In this document: piece after piece, positions 1-7,774 of the stretch
Numbering within the stretch: position 1 is the first letter of the stretch
Layout of the letters: each line of letters opens with the position of its first letter
Source of the DNA: Alistipes sp.
GTDB lineage: Bacteria; Bacteroidota; Bacteroidia; Bacteroidales; Rikenellaceae
Reading direction: 5' to 3'
DNA length: 10,252 nucleotides
Assembly: GCA_017646785.1 (NCBI GenBank)
Contig: JAGCLX010000111.1
Location: 1 to 10,252, forward strand
The notes under the pieces: model-generated
What the model was told of the DNA's origin: nothing
Seen by the model: only the letters and a program-made list of their open reading frames with translations
Database searches by the model: none
Position numbers and translations under genes: made by a program

Positions 1-395
1 CCGAGCAGGAGATTCAGCGTATGCGCGACGAGGCTAAGGCTAACGAGGAGAAGGATAAGAAGGAGCGTGAGCGTATTGAGAAGATCAACGCTGCCGACTC
101 AAATATCTTTGCTACAGAGAAGCAGCTCAAGGAGTATGGTGACAAGCTCCCCGCAGATAAGAAGTCTGCTATCGAGGATGCTCTTGGCAAGCTTAAGGAG
201 GCTCACAAGGCTCAGGATATCGCAGCTATCGACACAGCTATCGAGGCTCTCAATGCTGCATGGCAGGCTGCATCACAGGATATCTACGCACAGCAGCAGG
301 CTCAGCAGGCTCAGGGTAACCCCAACGCAGGTCAGGGTGCCGGCGAGCAGCAGCAGGCACAGCCTGAGGATGTAGAGTTTGAAGAGGTAAAATAA
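1..395 (+). CDS. dnaK: Chaperone protein DnaK (Hsp70), 3' end only
   Basis: This is the C-terminal part of the ATP-dependent cytosolic chaperone Hsp70/DnaK, which binds exposed hydrophobic peptides together with DnaJ and GrpE. The 5' end lies outside the window; the first whole codon is at 3, leaving about 130 residues. The fragment opens with the conserved EIQRM at the start of the helical lid, then a charged Glu/Lys-rich helix, the [13 protein letters not shown] stretch and the [17 protein letters not shown] helix. It ends in a Gln/Ala/Gly-rich disordered tail and the acidic EDVEFEEVK, matching the family's EEVD/EEVK-type terminus. Val codons here are GTA, unlike the GTG-rich operon downstream and in keeping with a highly expressed gene. 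A hairpin terminator follows. No regulatory site can be seen because the promoter is outside. Identification is secure from the tail sequence. Confidence 0.96.
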   Translation, partial: EQEIQRMRDEAKANEEKDKKERERIEKINAADSNIFATEKQLKEYGDKLPADKKSAIEDALGKLKEAHKAQDIAAIDTAIEALNAAWQAASQDIYAQQQAQQAQGNPNAGQGAGEQQQAQPEDVEFEEVK

Positions 396-434
396 GAATT
401 TTCCACGATAAGGCAGACATCTACTGCCTCTAAC

Positions 435-488
435 AAAAAGTCCCGACAATGAGCAGTACGATTAGTACAGCCCATCGTCGGGATTTTT
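435..488 (+). terminator. Intrinsic terminator after dnaK, possibly bidirectional
   Basis: The stem runs 441-459 against 465-483 with loop GATTA. It contains the GC-rich pair TCCCGAC/GTCGGGA, and 16 of 19 positions pair. T484-488 follows on the + strand, 89 nt after the dnaK stop. A435-439 lies just before the stem, so bottom-strand RNA would also end in a U run; the hairpin could serve both strands. No gene reading leftwards into it was found. Mismatches are A-C at 448/476 and 452/472 and A-A at 455/469. Confidence 0.82.
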
Positions 489-526
489 GCCGAGAGTTGT
501 ATATGCAGCCTTCTCCTGAAAAATTG

Positions 527-653
527 AATTTCTCGTGATAGCGGCGCATTTGCGACGCTTCAATCAAAGCCCTGAATGGGACGTATATCAAGTACTACCC
601 ATCCAGGGCTTTTTCATGTCATCGCCGCATCTGCACCACTCTGACGAGAAATT
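527..653. repeat. Nested imperfect palindrome with terminator-like core
   Basis: The outer arms begin with a perfect 10-bp match (AATTTCTCGT at 527-536 against ACGAGAAATT at 644-653). They continue as an imperfect inverted repeat to about 559/621, with 25 of 34 positions of 527-560 pairing. The core is a strong stem, 566-580 against 598-612 (AAAGCCCTG.ATGGG), with one A-C mismatch at 575/603 and 17 nt between the arms. T610-614 ends the core like an intrinsic terminator on the + strand. The outer arms and core share nearly the same centre (about 589-590), so this is one element rather than two chance hairpins. No transposase or target duplication was seen, so calling it a MITE- or REP-like element is only a possibility. 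Confidence 0.7.
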
Positions 654-816
654 ACCATCGCGCTAATGTGTGAGCTACATCAGCCATAGTGCTCATGTAT
701 GTCATCGCCGCATATGCATCCTTCTGACAATAAATTTGCCATAGCGCTAATGTATGTTATCTTGTGGTAGTGCCTCATCTGTAGCTCTCTTACGATAAAT
801 TGCGGTTGCCGCTATA
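618..816. repeat. Diverged direct repeats of the palindrome's right arm
   Basis: The right-arm unit 618-669 (GTCATCGCCGCAT ... GCGCTAATGT) recurs at 701-753 with about 44 of 53 aligned positions identical, at a period of 83 bp. A third, much weaker copy can be aligned at about 767-816 (CATCTG, CTCTTACGATAAATTGC, GCCGCTAT). The first 13 bases of the first two units are identical. The spacers between units also share words such as CATGT and TAGTG. The copies are in direct orientation and inverted relative to the 527-560 arm. The third copy is tentative. Confidence 0.62.
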
Positions 817-836
817 TTATTCTCAAAATTTTTTCG

Positions 837-844
837 TAACTTTA
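837..844 (+). promoter_or_regulatory. Possible -7 element of the dapB operon promoter
   Basis: TAACTTTA resembles the Bacteroidota -7 consensus TAnnTTTG at seven of eight positions (the last G is A). It lies in an AT-rich stretch about 76 bp before the chosen dapB start. No TTTG/TTG sits at the usual distance upstream; the nearest TTG is at 806-808, 28 nt away. The call is therefore weak. Confidence 0.3.
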
Positions 845-920
845 CCACGATTATAGCCATATCCCAAAATATGTGGTGTGAGCATATCGTAGTTGATTAG
901 TGAAAATAAAATACAATAGT

Positions 921-1631
921 ATGAAATGTGCAATTATAGGTCATGGTAAGATGGGCCGTGAGATTGAGCGCATCCTTGCGGAGCGTGGTCACAGTGTGGC
1001 GCTTATCATTGACGAGGCAAATGCCGAGGAGCTCACAGCCGAGAACTTGCAGGGCATAGATGTATGCTTCGAGTTCACAACGCCTGCAACAGCCACTGCG
1101 AATGTGCGCACGGTGCTCGATGCGGGTGGCAGAGTAGTGTGTGGCACGACCGGTTGGCTTGAGAACCTCGCAGAGATGAAGCAGAAGGCTACAACAAAGG
1201 GTGGCGCACTCTTCTACGCCTCGAACTTCTCAATCGGCGTGAACATGATGTTTAAGCTCAACAAGCGTCTTGCGGAGCTGATGAACCAGCACGCGGAGTA
1301 TGACGTGCGCATCGAGGAGACGCACCACATGTGGAAGAAGGATGCGCCCAGTGGCACGGCAATAACGCTCGCCGAGGGTATCATCGAGAACCTCGACCGC
1401 AAGAGTGAGTGGGTGAATAGCAAGCCCGAGGCGGCTGAGCAGCTTGAGATAGAGTCGTTTCGTGAGGGTATGGTGCCAGGTATTCACACCATCACTTATA
1501 CTTCGGCGGATGATTTCTTGCAACTCCACCACTCGATAGTCAACCGTCGCGCTTTGGCGTTGGGTGCGGTTGTTGCGGGTGAGTACCTTGCGGATAAGTG
1601 CGGCGTGCATACGATGGATGATCTGCTATAG
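921..1631 (+). CDS. dapB: 4-hydroxy-tetrahydrodipicolinate reductase
   Basis: DapB reduces (hydroxy)tetrahydrodipicolinate with NAD(P)H in the diaminopimelate/lysine pathway, supplying lysine and the peptidoglycan cross-link residue in the cytosol. With the ATG at 921 it has 236 residues, close to the family's roughly 240-270. The N-terminal Rossmann motif is GHGKMG at 7-12, and CGTTGW lies at 74-79. The substrate-domain signature THHMWKKDAPSGT is at 134-146; H135 and K139 line up with the E. coli catalytic His159/Lys163. The C-terminal PGIHTITY and LHHSIVNRRALALGAVVAGEYL complete the fold. An in-frame GTG at 900 would add seven residues, but family proteins begin with the nucleotide-binding strand (MKCAIIGHG), so 921 is preferred. 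No Shine-Dalgarno sequence precedes it, only A-rich sequence. It is the first gene of the six-gene run. Confidence 0.95.
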   Translation: MKCAIIGHGKMGREIERILAERGHSVALIIDEANAEELTAENLQGIDVCFEFTTPATATANVRTVLDAGGRVVCGTTGWLENLAEMKQKATTKGGALFYASNFSIGVNMMFKLNKRLAELMNQHAEYDVRIEETHHMWKKDAPSGTAITLAEGIIENLDRKSEWVNSKPEAAEQLEIESFREGMVPGIHTITYTSADDFLQLHHSIVNRRALALGAVVAGEYLADKCGVHTMDDLL

Positions 1632-1649
1632 TAGGATGACATAACAGTG

Positions 1650-3152
1650 ATGTATATGGATAAGATAAAGGATATGTGTGCAGTGGTTAAAGGCTGGTTT
1701 ACAAATCGTTGGGTGACCTTTGCTTTTGTGTCAGTAGTGGTGTCGTTGTTCGCTATTTGGTATGGTGCGTGGTGGTCGCTATTTGTGGCCCTCCCGCTCA
1801 TCTTCGACTACTACATCTCGAAGCGCATTTCTAAGCTGCACAATAAGCTAATCTCGAAGTATGCCTGGTGGCGTGTAGTGTGGGCGGTGTGGTGTGCATT
1901 GGTATTCGCAATTATCGTTGGCGTGCTTGCCTACATGCTCATCTTCCGCTGGAACAGCTCGCCTGTGGTGTTGTGGATCGTCGTGGCTGCAATCTTTGGA
2001 TATGCACTATGGAACGAGATAAGGGAGCAGACAAAAATTTATGAGTGGTTGTACAGCTGGGTGCATGCCATCATCTTTGCTACGGTGGTGGCGACGCTCA
2101 TACAGCTATACTGGTTCCAGATGTTTGTAATCCCCACTGGCTCAATGGAGAGCACCCTCTTGGCGGGTGACTACATCCTTGTGGATAAGGTGTCGTATGG
2201 CCCACGCGTGCCCATGACCCCACTGTCGTTCCCCTTTGTGCATAATACCATGCCTCTCAACCCAGAGAAGGCGTCGTTCTCAACAGCTTGGGAGCGTTCA
2301 TATCGTCGTCTTGCGGCTACGGATGAGGTTAGACGTGGCGATGTCGTTGTGTTTAATTTCCCTAATGGCGATACCGTGGTTATGGAGGACCCTGCGCGTG
2401 ACTACTACGAGTTGTTGCGCATGCCAGAGTTTGGTAGTACCGAGGCTGAGCGTCGTGCCTACCTCGCGGAGAACTACACCATCATGGTGCGCCCATTGGA
2501 TAAGAAGGAGAACTACATCAAACGTTGTGTGGCGGTTGCTGGTGACACTCTTAAAATCGTTGATGGTGTAGTATATACCAATGGCGAGAAGGAGAAGTAT
2601 GTGCCTAAGCGTCAGTACTCGTACATTAGTGGTAAGACCCGTAGACCAATAAACCCTACGGTGGACTTTGATGGCATGCTTATGCCAGAGCCAATCACTG
2701 ATGATGCCATTGCAAACTATCAGAGTGAGGATCCCGTGAAGGTGGGTAACACCCCTGCAGGTTATCTCATTCCACACCTCACGTCGGGTGAGTCAGCATC
2801 GTGGAACCTGGATAACTTCGGACCTGTGTGGGTGCCTAAGGCTGGTGAAACCATCGAGCTTACACCCGAGAATATGGCTATGTATGGTCGTTGCATCGCT
2901 GTCTACGAGCAGCGCCTGGTGGAGCAGAAGGGTGATAAAATATATATCGATGGAGTGGAGTCTACCCACTATACATTCCTCATGGACTACTACTTCATGA
3001 TGGGTGACAACCGCCATGGCTCTCTCGACTCACGCTTCTGGGGCTTTGTGCCTGAGGACCATATCGTTGGTAAGGCCTCATTCGTGTGGTTCTCTGTGGA
3101 CCCCGCAGGTGAGGGCGTGCGCTGGGAGCGTATATTCACAAAGATAGAGTAA
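1650..3152 (+). CDS. lepB: Signal peptidase I (S26 family), long Bacteroidota type
   Basis: This membrane serine protease cleaves signal peptides from exported proteins at the outer face of the inner membrane. Numbered from the ATG at 1650 (500 aa), the nucleophile box is IPTGSMESTLLAGDYILVDK with Ser165. The general-base box is NYIKRCVAVAGDTLKI with Lys291. The C-terminal box is MMGDNRHGSLDSRFWGFVPEDHIVGK, near 450-475. Hydrophobic segments lie at about 23-52, 75-99, 106-120 and 138-159, followed by the catalytic domain. A long insert (about 305-445) separates the Lys box from the GDN box, as usual in Bacteroidota and longer than in the 324-aa E. coli enzyme. Starts at GTG 1647 and ATG 1656 are also possible; an AGGA at 1633-1636 suits 1647/1650 best. 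It follows dapB by 18 bp, so it is almost certainly co-transcribed. Confidence 0.94.
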   Translation: MYMDKIKDMCAVVKGWFTNRWVTFAFVSVVVSLFAIWYGAWWSLFVALPLIFDYYISKRISKLHNKLISKYAWWRVVWAVWCALVFAIIVGVLAYMLIFRWNSSPVVLWIVVAAIFGYALWNEIREQTKIYEWLYSWVHAIIFATVVATLIQLYWFQMFVIPTGSMESTLLAGDYILVDKVSYGPRVPMTPLSFPFVHNTMPLNPEKASFSTAWERSYRRLAATDEVRRGDVVVFNFPNGDTVVMEDPARDYYELLRMPEFGSTEAERRAYLAENYTIMVRPLDKKENYIKRCVAVAGDTLKIVDGVVYTNGEKEKYVPKRQYSYISGKTRRPINPTVDFDGMLMPEPITDDAIANYQSEDPVKVGNTPAGYLIPHLTSGESASWNLDNFGPVWVPKAGETIELTPENMAMYGRCIAVYEQRLVEQKGDKIYIDGVESTHYTFLMDYYFMMGDNRHGSLDSRFWGFVPEDHIVGKASFVWFSVDPAGEGVRWERIFTKIE

Positions 3153-3174
3153 CCGATAGAATACCCCATATACC

Positions 3175-3777
3175 GTGGCTTCAGATAGCTTTAAGACCAT
3201 TGCCCGCGCGGCAGAGACAACATATCGCCAGCTGAGTAGCAAGTTCTTGGTGTATGCCTACCCCGTGGAGAGCGAGAGTGAGATTAAGGAGCACCTCGAC
3301 GCCTTGCGCAAGAGGTGGTTCGATGCTACGCACCACTGCTATGCGTGGCGCTTAGGTCCTCATGGTGAGCAGTTTAGGGCTAACGACGATGGTGAGCCCT
3401 CGTCTACTGCCGGCAAGCCCATCCTTGGACAGCTGCTCTCGCAGGAGGTGACCAACTGCTTGGTTGTCGTCGTGCGCTACTTTGGTGGCACGAAGCTCGG
3501 TGTGCCGGGTCTTATTGCGGCATACAAGGAGTCTACGGCGCAGGTACTGGCGGAGTGCGAGATAATTGAGAAGACGGTGGATGTGACTGTCGATGTGGAG
3601 TTCTCGTACTTTGTCATGAACGACGTAATGCGCATTGTCAAGGAGTTGCAGCCACGTGTCGTAAGCCAAGAGTTTGATAACGCATGCAAGATGCGCTTGT
3701 TGGTGCGCGAGTCTGAGAGCGAGCAGCTTATAGGCAGACTCGGCAAAGTCGATGGTGCCATTGTAGAGGCGCATTAA
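3175..3777 (+). CDS. yigZ: IMPACT/YigZ family protein (UPF0029 + DUF1949)
   Basis: This 200-residue protein belongs to the YigZ/IMPACT family, about 200-205 aa in bacteria. Its biochemical role is not settled; the eukaryotic relative IMPACT regulates GCN2, and bacterial members are often linked to translation or the ribosome. The UPF0029 domain shows SKFLVYAYPV at 22-31, HHCYAWRLG at 53-61, NDDGEPSSTAGKPIL at 70-84 and RYFGGTKLGVPGL at 101-113, all family hallmarks. The C-terminal part (about 138-195) matches the ferredoxin-like DUF1949 position. The start is a GTG: an in-frame TAG at 3157 blocks any earlier start, and the next internal start would delete conserved sequence. It lies 22 bp after lepB and 4 bp before uvrA. 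The family call is firm; the function is unknown. Confidence 0.92.
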   Translation: MASDSFKTIARAAETTYRQLSSKFLVYAYPVESESEIKEHLDALRKRWFDATHHCYAWRLGPHGEQFRANDDGEPSSTAGKPILGQLLSQEVTNCLVVVVRYFGGTKLGVPGLIAAYKESTAQVLAECEIIEKTVDVTVDVEFSYFVMNDVMRIVKELQPRVVSQEFDNACKMRLLVRESESEQLIGRLGKVDGAIVEAH

Positions 3778-3781
3778 TTAT

Positions 3782-6568
3782 ATGGATAATAAGATAGTCA
3801 TAAAGGGTGCGAGGGTGCATAACCTCAAAAATGTTGATGTCGAGATTCCACACAATAATCTTGTGGTAGTTACAGGATTATCGGGCTCGGGAAAGTCGAC
3901 GTTGGCATTCGACACCATATTTGCGGAGGGGCAACGTCGCTATGTCGAGAGCCTCTCGGCATATGCACGCCAGTTCCTTGGTCGCGTTGAGAAGCCTGAT
4001 GTCGACATGATTGAGGGTATAGCTCCCGCCATTGCTATCGAGCAGAAGGTCATCTCGCGCAACCCACGCTCTACGGTGGGTACAACGACCGAGATATACG
4101 ACTACTTGAAGCTACTCTTTGCGCGTGTGGGTCGCACCTATTCACCTACTACGGGCCTCGAGATACGATGCTATGAGGTTGATGATGTGGTCGATAGGGT
4201 GCTCTCGTTGAGCGATGGCGAGAGGGTTGTCGTTGCAGCGCCCTTGCTGTTGAAGCAGTCTGAGGGTATTGTGGAGCGCATCCTCACGCTTATGGAGGAT
4301 GGTGTAAATAGGGTGCGTTATCGTGGCGAGGTGATGCTCGTTGAGGAGTTTATGCCGCACGTAAGTGCCGATATGTCGCTCGATGAGTTGATGATTGTCG
4401 TTGACCGCATCATTGTGAGCCATGAGCAGGACTCTGTGTCGCGTATTACGGACTCTGTGGCGCGCGCCATGGGCTACGGTTCGGGCGTGGTGCATATCAT
4501 AACCGATAGGGTTCAAACTTACTCGTCTCGCTATGATGAGGAGGGAATAGTTTTTGAGCGCCCTACGGAGCACCTCTTTTCGTTCAATAACCCTGTTGGT
4601 GCATGCCCCCTGTGTGAGGGCTACGGCAAGGTTATGGGCATTGACGAAAACCTCGTAATCCCAGACAAGTCGAAGAGTGTATATGAGGGTGCTGTGGTCT
4701 GCTGGAATGGTGTTACGATGAGTCGCTGGAAGCAGGATGTGGTGCTCAATGCTGCGAAGTGCAACTTCCCAATACATACGCCCTATCACGCTCTTACCGA
4801 TGCCGAACGCGATATGTTGTGGCATGGTACAGATGCCTTCTATGGTATTGATGCCTTCTTTGACTATGTTGATACACAGCGACATAAGGTGCAGTATAGG
4901 GTGCTCAAGTCGCGATATATGGGTAAGACGCTCTGCCCCGAGTGTCATGGCAATCGCCTCAAGCGCGAGGCGTTGTTCGTCAAGGTTGGTGGCTACAACA
5001 TTGCCGAGCTTGTGAAGATGACGGTGGGTGAGTTGTCGCGTTTCTTCGAGGAGTTGCAGCTCGACGAGCACGACACAAAAACTGCGGAGCGTGTGCTGAA
5101 GGAGATACGCAGCCGCCTTGGCTACCTGATGGAGGTGGGACTCCACTACTTGACTCTCGACCGCTTGTCTGTGTCGTTGTCGGGAGGTGAGTCGCAGCGC
5201 ATCAATCTATCCACGTCGTTGGGTAGCAACCTCGTTGGCTCGATGTATATCCTCGATGAGCCGAGCATTGGCCTGCACCCGAGGGATACAAATCGCCTGA
5301 TTGGTGTGTTGAAGCAGCTGCGCGACTTGGATAATACGGTTATCGTCGTGGAGCACGAGGAGGAGGTTATGCGTGCTGCCGACTGGATTGTCGATATAGG
5401 CCCCGAGGCGGGTGTTGGCGGTGGTGAGGTTGTCTATAGCGGTCCTGCTGAGGGTATTGGCGAGGCTAAGAACTCGCTCACGGCGGAGTACTTAACGGGT
5501 AGACGGGTCATCGAAGTGCCAACGCGTCGACGTGCTCATGCAGGTGTAGTAAGGGTGCGCGGTGCAAGACATAACAATCTTAAAAACATAGATGTAGACA
5601 TCCCGCTGGGTGTGCTCACGTGCATCACGGGTGTGTCGGGCTCGGGTAAGTCGTCGTTGGCCGACGATGTGCTCTATCCCGCGCTCAAACGTAAATTGTC
5701 GGAGACGACGCTAACGCCGGGTGACCACGATGGCATAGATGTCGACAGCCGTCAGCTGCAGAGTGTGGAGATGGTGTCGCAGTCGCCCATCGGCAAGTCT
5801 ACGCGCTCCAATCCCGTTACCTACATCAAGGCCTACGATGAGATAAGAAAGCTCTTTGCTGATCAGCCATACTCGAAGCATACGGGCATTGCGGCCACGG
5901 CCTTCTCGTTCAATATGCCTGGTGGTCGTTGCGAGGAGTGTGAGGGTGAGGGCGTCATCAAGGTGGGCATGCAGTTTATGGCAGATGTCGAGCTTACTTG
6001 CGAGGCGTGTGGCGGCATGCGCTTCAAGCCCGAGATATTGGAGGTCAAGTACCGCGAAAAGAATATATACGACATACTAAATATGTCGGTGGATGAGGCT
6101 GTTACGTTCTTCGGAGAGGACAAAACCAATAGCACGTGTCGACGTATTGTCGACCGCATTATGCCGTTGCAGCAAGTGGGCCTTGGATATGTTAAGTTGG
6201 GTCAGTCGTCATCTACGTTGTCGGGTGGTGAGTCACAGCGCGTTAAGCTCGCATCGTTCCTCACGAAGGATAAGTCGTCGGAGCGTGTGATGTTTATCTT
6301 TGATGAGCCCACCACGGGTCTTCACTTCCACGATATACGCCGCTTGTTGAGTGCCTTCGATGCACTCATTGAGCGCGGTCATAGCGTTGTTGTGGTGGAG
6401 CATAATATGGATGTCATCAAGTGTGCCGACTGGGTCATCGACCTTGGCCCCGAGGCGGGTGTTGATGGCGGTAGGGTGGTCGTAGCTGGCACGCCCGAGG
6501 AGGTGATGGCATGCAAGGAGAGCTACACCGGCCAGTACTTATTAAAGCATCAAAATGAAAGAGTTTGA
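3782..6568 (+). CDS. uvrA: UvrA-family excinuclease ABC subunit A, Bacteroidota paralog type
   Basis: UvrA is a dimeric ABC-type ATPase that finds bulky DNA lesions and loads UvrB in nucleotide-excision repair. The 928 residues are near normal length (about 940). NBD I has Walker [10 protein letters not shown] (32-40), signature LSGGESQR (466-473) and Walker B YILDEP (489-494). NBD II has GVSGSGKSS (617-625), LSGGESQR (813-820) and FIFDEP (838-843). The UvrB-binding and insertion regions are present. The NBD II zinc module is complete: C717, C720, C740, C743. The NBD I module is not: C275-x2-C278 is there, but the preceding Cys pair is replaced by a Cys-free stretch before HLFSFNNP. The usual VDQSPIG is VSQSPIG (Ser666). 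These traits and the VYEGAVVCW region resemble, from memory, a second UvrA type in Bacteroidales, so a canonical UvrA may exist elsewhere. It overlaps the next gene by 14 nt. Confidence 0.93.
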   Translation: MDNKIVIKGARVHNLKNVDVEIPHNNLVVVTGLSGSGKSTLAFDTIFAEGQRRYVESLSAYARQFLGRVEKPDVDMIEGIAPAIAIEQKVISRNPRSTVGTTTEIYDYLKLLFARVGRTYSPTTGLEIRCYEVDDVVDRVLSLSDGERVVVAAPLLLKQSEGIVERILTLMEDGVNRVRYRGEVMLVEEFMPHVSADMSLDELMIVVDRIIVSHEQDSVSRITDSVARAMGYGSGVVHIITDRVQTYSSRYDEEGIVFERPTEHLFSFNNPVGACPLCEGYGKVMGIDENLVIPDKSKSVYEGAVVCWNGVTMSRWKQDVVLNAAKCNFPIHTPYHALTDAERDMLWHGTDAFYGIDAFFDYVDTQRHKVQYRVLKSRYMGKTLCPECHGNRLKREALFVKVGGYNIAELVKMTVGELSRFFEELQLDEHDTKTAERVLKEIRSRLGYLMEVGLHYLTLDRLSVSLSGGESQRINLSTSLGSNLVGSMYILDEPSIGLHPRDTNRLIGVLKQLRDLDNTVIVVEHEEEVMRAADWIVDIGPEAGVGGGEVVYSGPAEGIGEAKNSLTAEYLTGRRVIEVPTRRRAHAGVVRVRGARHNNLKNIDVDIPLGVLTCITGVSGSGKSSLADDVLYPALKRKLSETTLTPGDHDGIDVDSRQLQSVEMVSQSPIGKSTRSNPVTYIKAYDEIRKLFADQPYSKHTGIAATAFSFNMPGGRCEECEGEGVIKVGMQFMADVELTCEACGGMRFKPEILEVKYREKNIYDILNMSVDEAVTFFGEDKTNSTCRRIVDRIMPLQQVGLGYVKLGQSSSTLSGGESQRVKLASFLTKDKSSERVMFIFDEPTTGLHFHDIRRLLSAFDALIERGHSVVVVEHNMDVIKCADWVIDLGPEAGVDGGRVVVAGTPEEVMACKESYTGQYLLKHQNERV

Positions 6569-7772
6569 GACATATACACTTTCGAATGGCATAAGGGGCA
6601 TACATCGTCAGGTGCGTAGTGGCGTGACCCATTGCGCCTTAGTTGTAAATGCTGGTGCGCGCGATGAGCGTCGTGGTGAGTATGGCATCGCCCACTTTGT
6701 GGAGCATGCACTCTTCAAGGGTACTACGCGCCGCAAGGCATTTCAGGTGAACTGCCGCTTGGAGAACCTCGGTGGCGAGCTTAATGCCTATACCACAAAG
6801 GAGGATACTACGCTGCACGCTACGGTGTTGCGCCACGACTTTGCACGCGCTGTGGAACTTATTGGCGATGTGATATTTAACTCTACGTTCCCTGAGCGAG
6901 AGCTTGCCAAGGAGCGAGAGGTGATAGCCGACGAGATTAACTCATATAAGGACTCACCCTCGGAGCGTATCTATGACGACTTTGAGGATATGATATTCCG
7001 AGGCTCGGAGCTTGGTCATAACATCCTTGGCTCTAAGTCTTCGATTGCGCGTTTTACAACCGAGAGCATGCTCGCTTTTGTGGGACGCACATATACTACT
7101 GACCAGATGGTCTTCTCCTCTATTGGTAATTTCTCTGCAGCTACGGCACAAAGCGTTGCGGAGCGTTATATTGGTGGTTTTGAGCCTACGAAACGCGAAT
7201 TTGAACGTGTAGCCCCTACGCCTTATGAGGCCTTCGACCAGCGCCTCTCGCGCCATACACACCAGGCTCATGGCATCATCGGTACGCGAGGCTATAGCAT
7301 TCGTGACGAGCGTCGTCTGCCGTTGGCGTTAGCACTCAATATCTTGGGAGGTCCATCGGCTAACTCGCTGCTTAACATCTTGTTGCGCGAGAAGCATGGC
7401 TTGTCGTATAACGTTGAGGCTACCTACACGCCCTACTCCGATACGGGCATTGTGGGTATCTACTTCTCGTCGGACCACGACAATGCATCGCAGTGTGTGG
7501 AACTTATCGATAGTGAGGTCGCAAGGCTCTGTCGTGAGCACATTTCGCCACGTCGTCTGGCTATTGCTAAGCGTCAGTATGTTGCCCAGATGGCTATAGC
7601 TATGGAGGCCAACGAGGGTTATATGTTGGGTGCTGGTAAGAGCTACCTTTTGTACAAGGATATTGACACACTGGAGGAGGCCTATAAGAAGGTTATGGCA
7701 ATCACTGCCACGCAGATTTGCGATGTCGCAGCCGATAGCCTGGGTAATCTGTCACGTTTGATTTACAGGTAA
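6555..7772 (+). CDS. M16 family zinc metallopeptidase (pitrilysin/processing-peptidase-like)
   Basis: This is an M16 inverzincin of 405 residues, the size of single-module subfamily B peptidases related to mitochondrial processing peptidase. The inverted zinc motif HFVEH is at 47-51, with zinc ligands His47 and His51 and the base Glu50, followed by the typical ALFKGT. The third ligand is predicted as Glu127 in EREVIADEIN, 76 residues after His51, the spacing expected for the family. The C-terminal half has the GLSYNVEATYTPYSDTGIVGIYF segment, matching the second M16 lobe. All catalytic residues are present, so it should be active; substrates are unknown. No signal peptide is visible, suggesting a cytosolic location. 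The ATG lies inside the end of uvrA in another frame (14-nt overlap), implying translational coupling, and the methyltransferase follows 2 bp after the stop. Confidence 0.93.
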   Translation: MKEFETYTLSNGIRGIHRQVRSGVTHCALVVNAGARDERRGEYGIAHFVEHALFKGTTRRKAFQVNCRLENLGGELNAYTTKEDTTLHATVLRHDFARAVELIGDVIFNSTFPERELAKEREVIADEINSYKDSPSERIYDDFEDMIFRGSELGHNILGSKSSIARFTTESMLAFVGRTYTTDQMVFSSIGNFSAATAQSVAERYIGGFEPTKREFERVAPTPYEAFDQRLSRHTHQAHGIIGTRGYSIRDERRLPLALALNILGGPSANSLLNILLREKHGLSYNVEATYTPYSDTGIVGIYFSSDHDNASQCVELIDSEVARLCREHISPRRLAIAKRQYVAQMAIAMEANEGYMLGAGKSYLLYKDIDTLEEAYKKVMAITATQICDVAADSLGNLSRLIYR

Positions 7773-7774
7773 TT

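Larger units (their letters stand above)
396..920. other. Gene-free intergenic region between dnaK and dapB
   Basis: These 525 bp hold no credible coding frame. They contain the dnaK terminator, a long nested palindrome at 527-653, diverged direct repeats at 618-816, and an AT-rich stretch at about 815-920 that probably carries the dapB promoter. The repeated section is richer in CG-containing words (GCCGCAT, GCGCTAATG) than the AT-rich end. No tRNA, riboswitch or small ORF with family resemblance was recognised. Confidence 0.8.

Noticed and set aside
67..375. Alternative 102-codon frame inside dnaK
   Set aside because: It is a shadow of the DnaK C-terminus, with low-complexity Ser/Arg/Leu content and no start context.
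618..816. CRISPR array
   Set aside because: The repeats are few, diverged, unequal in spacing and part of a palindrome arm, and the spacers resemble each other; no cas genes are present.
811..820. TATATTAT as a -7 promoter element for dapB
   Set aside because: It lacks the TTTG half of the consensus and has no paired -33; TAACTTTA at 837 is the better, though still weak, candidate.
900..920. GTG start for dapB adding seven residues
   Set aside because: The family begins directly with the Rossmann strand, and the ATG at 921 gives that N-terminus; the added residues have no family match.
4142..5146. A 334-codon open frame on the - strand opposite uvrA
   Set aside because: The + strand encodes clear UvrA motifs throughout. 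The antisense peptide is His/Leu-rich with no family resemblance, so it is a by-product of codon use.
6555..6568. uvrA/M16 overlap as a frameshift or fusion
   Set aside because: UvrA ends with a normal C-terminus and the peptidase has a normal start and N-terminal strand. The 14-nt overlap is ordinary translational coupling.
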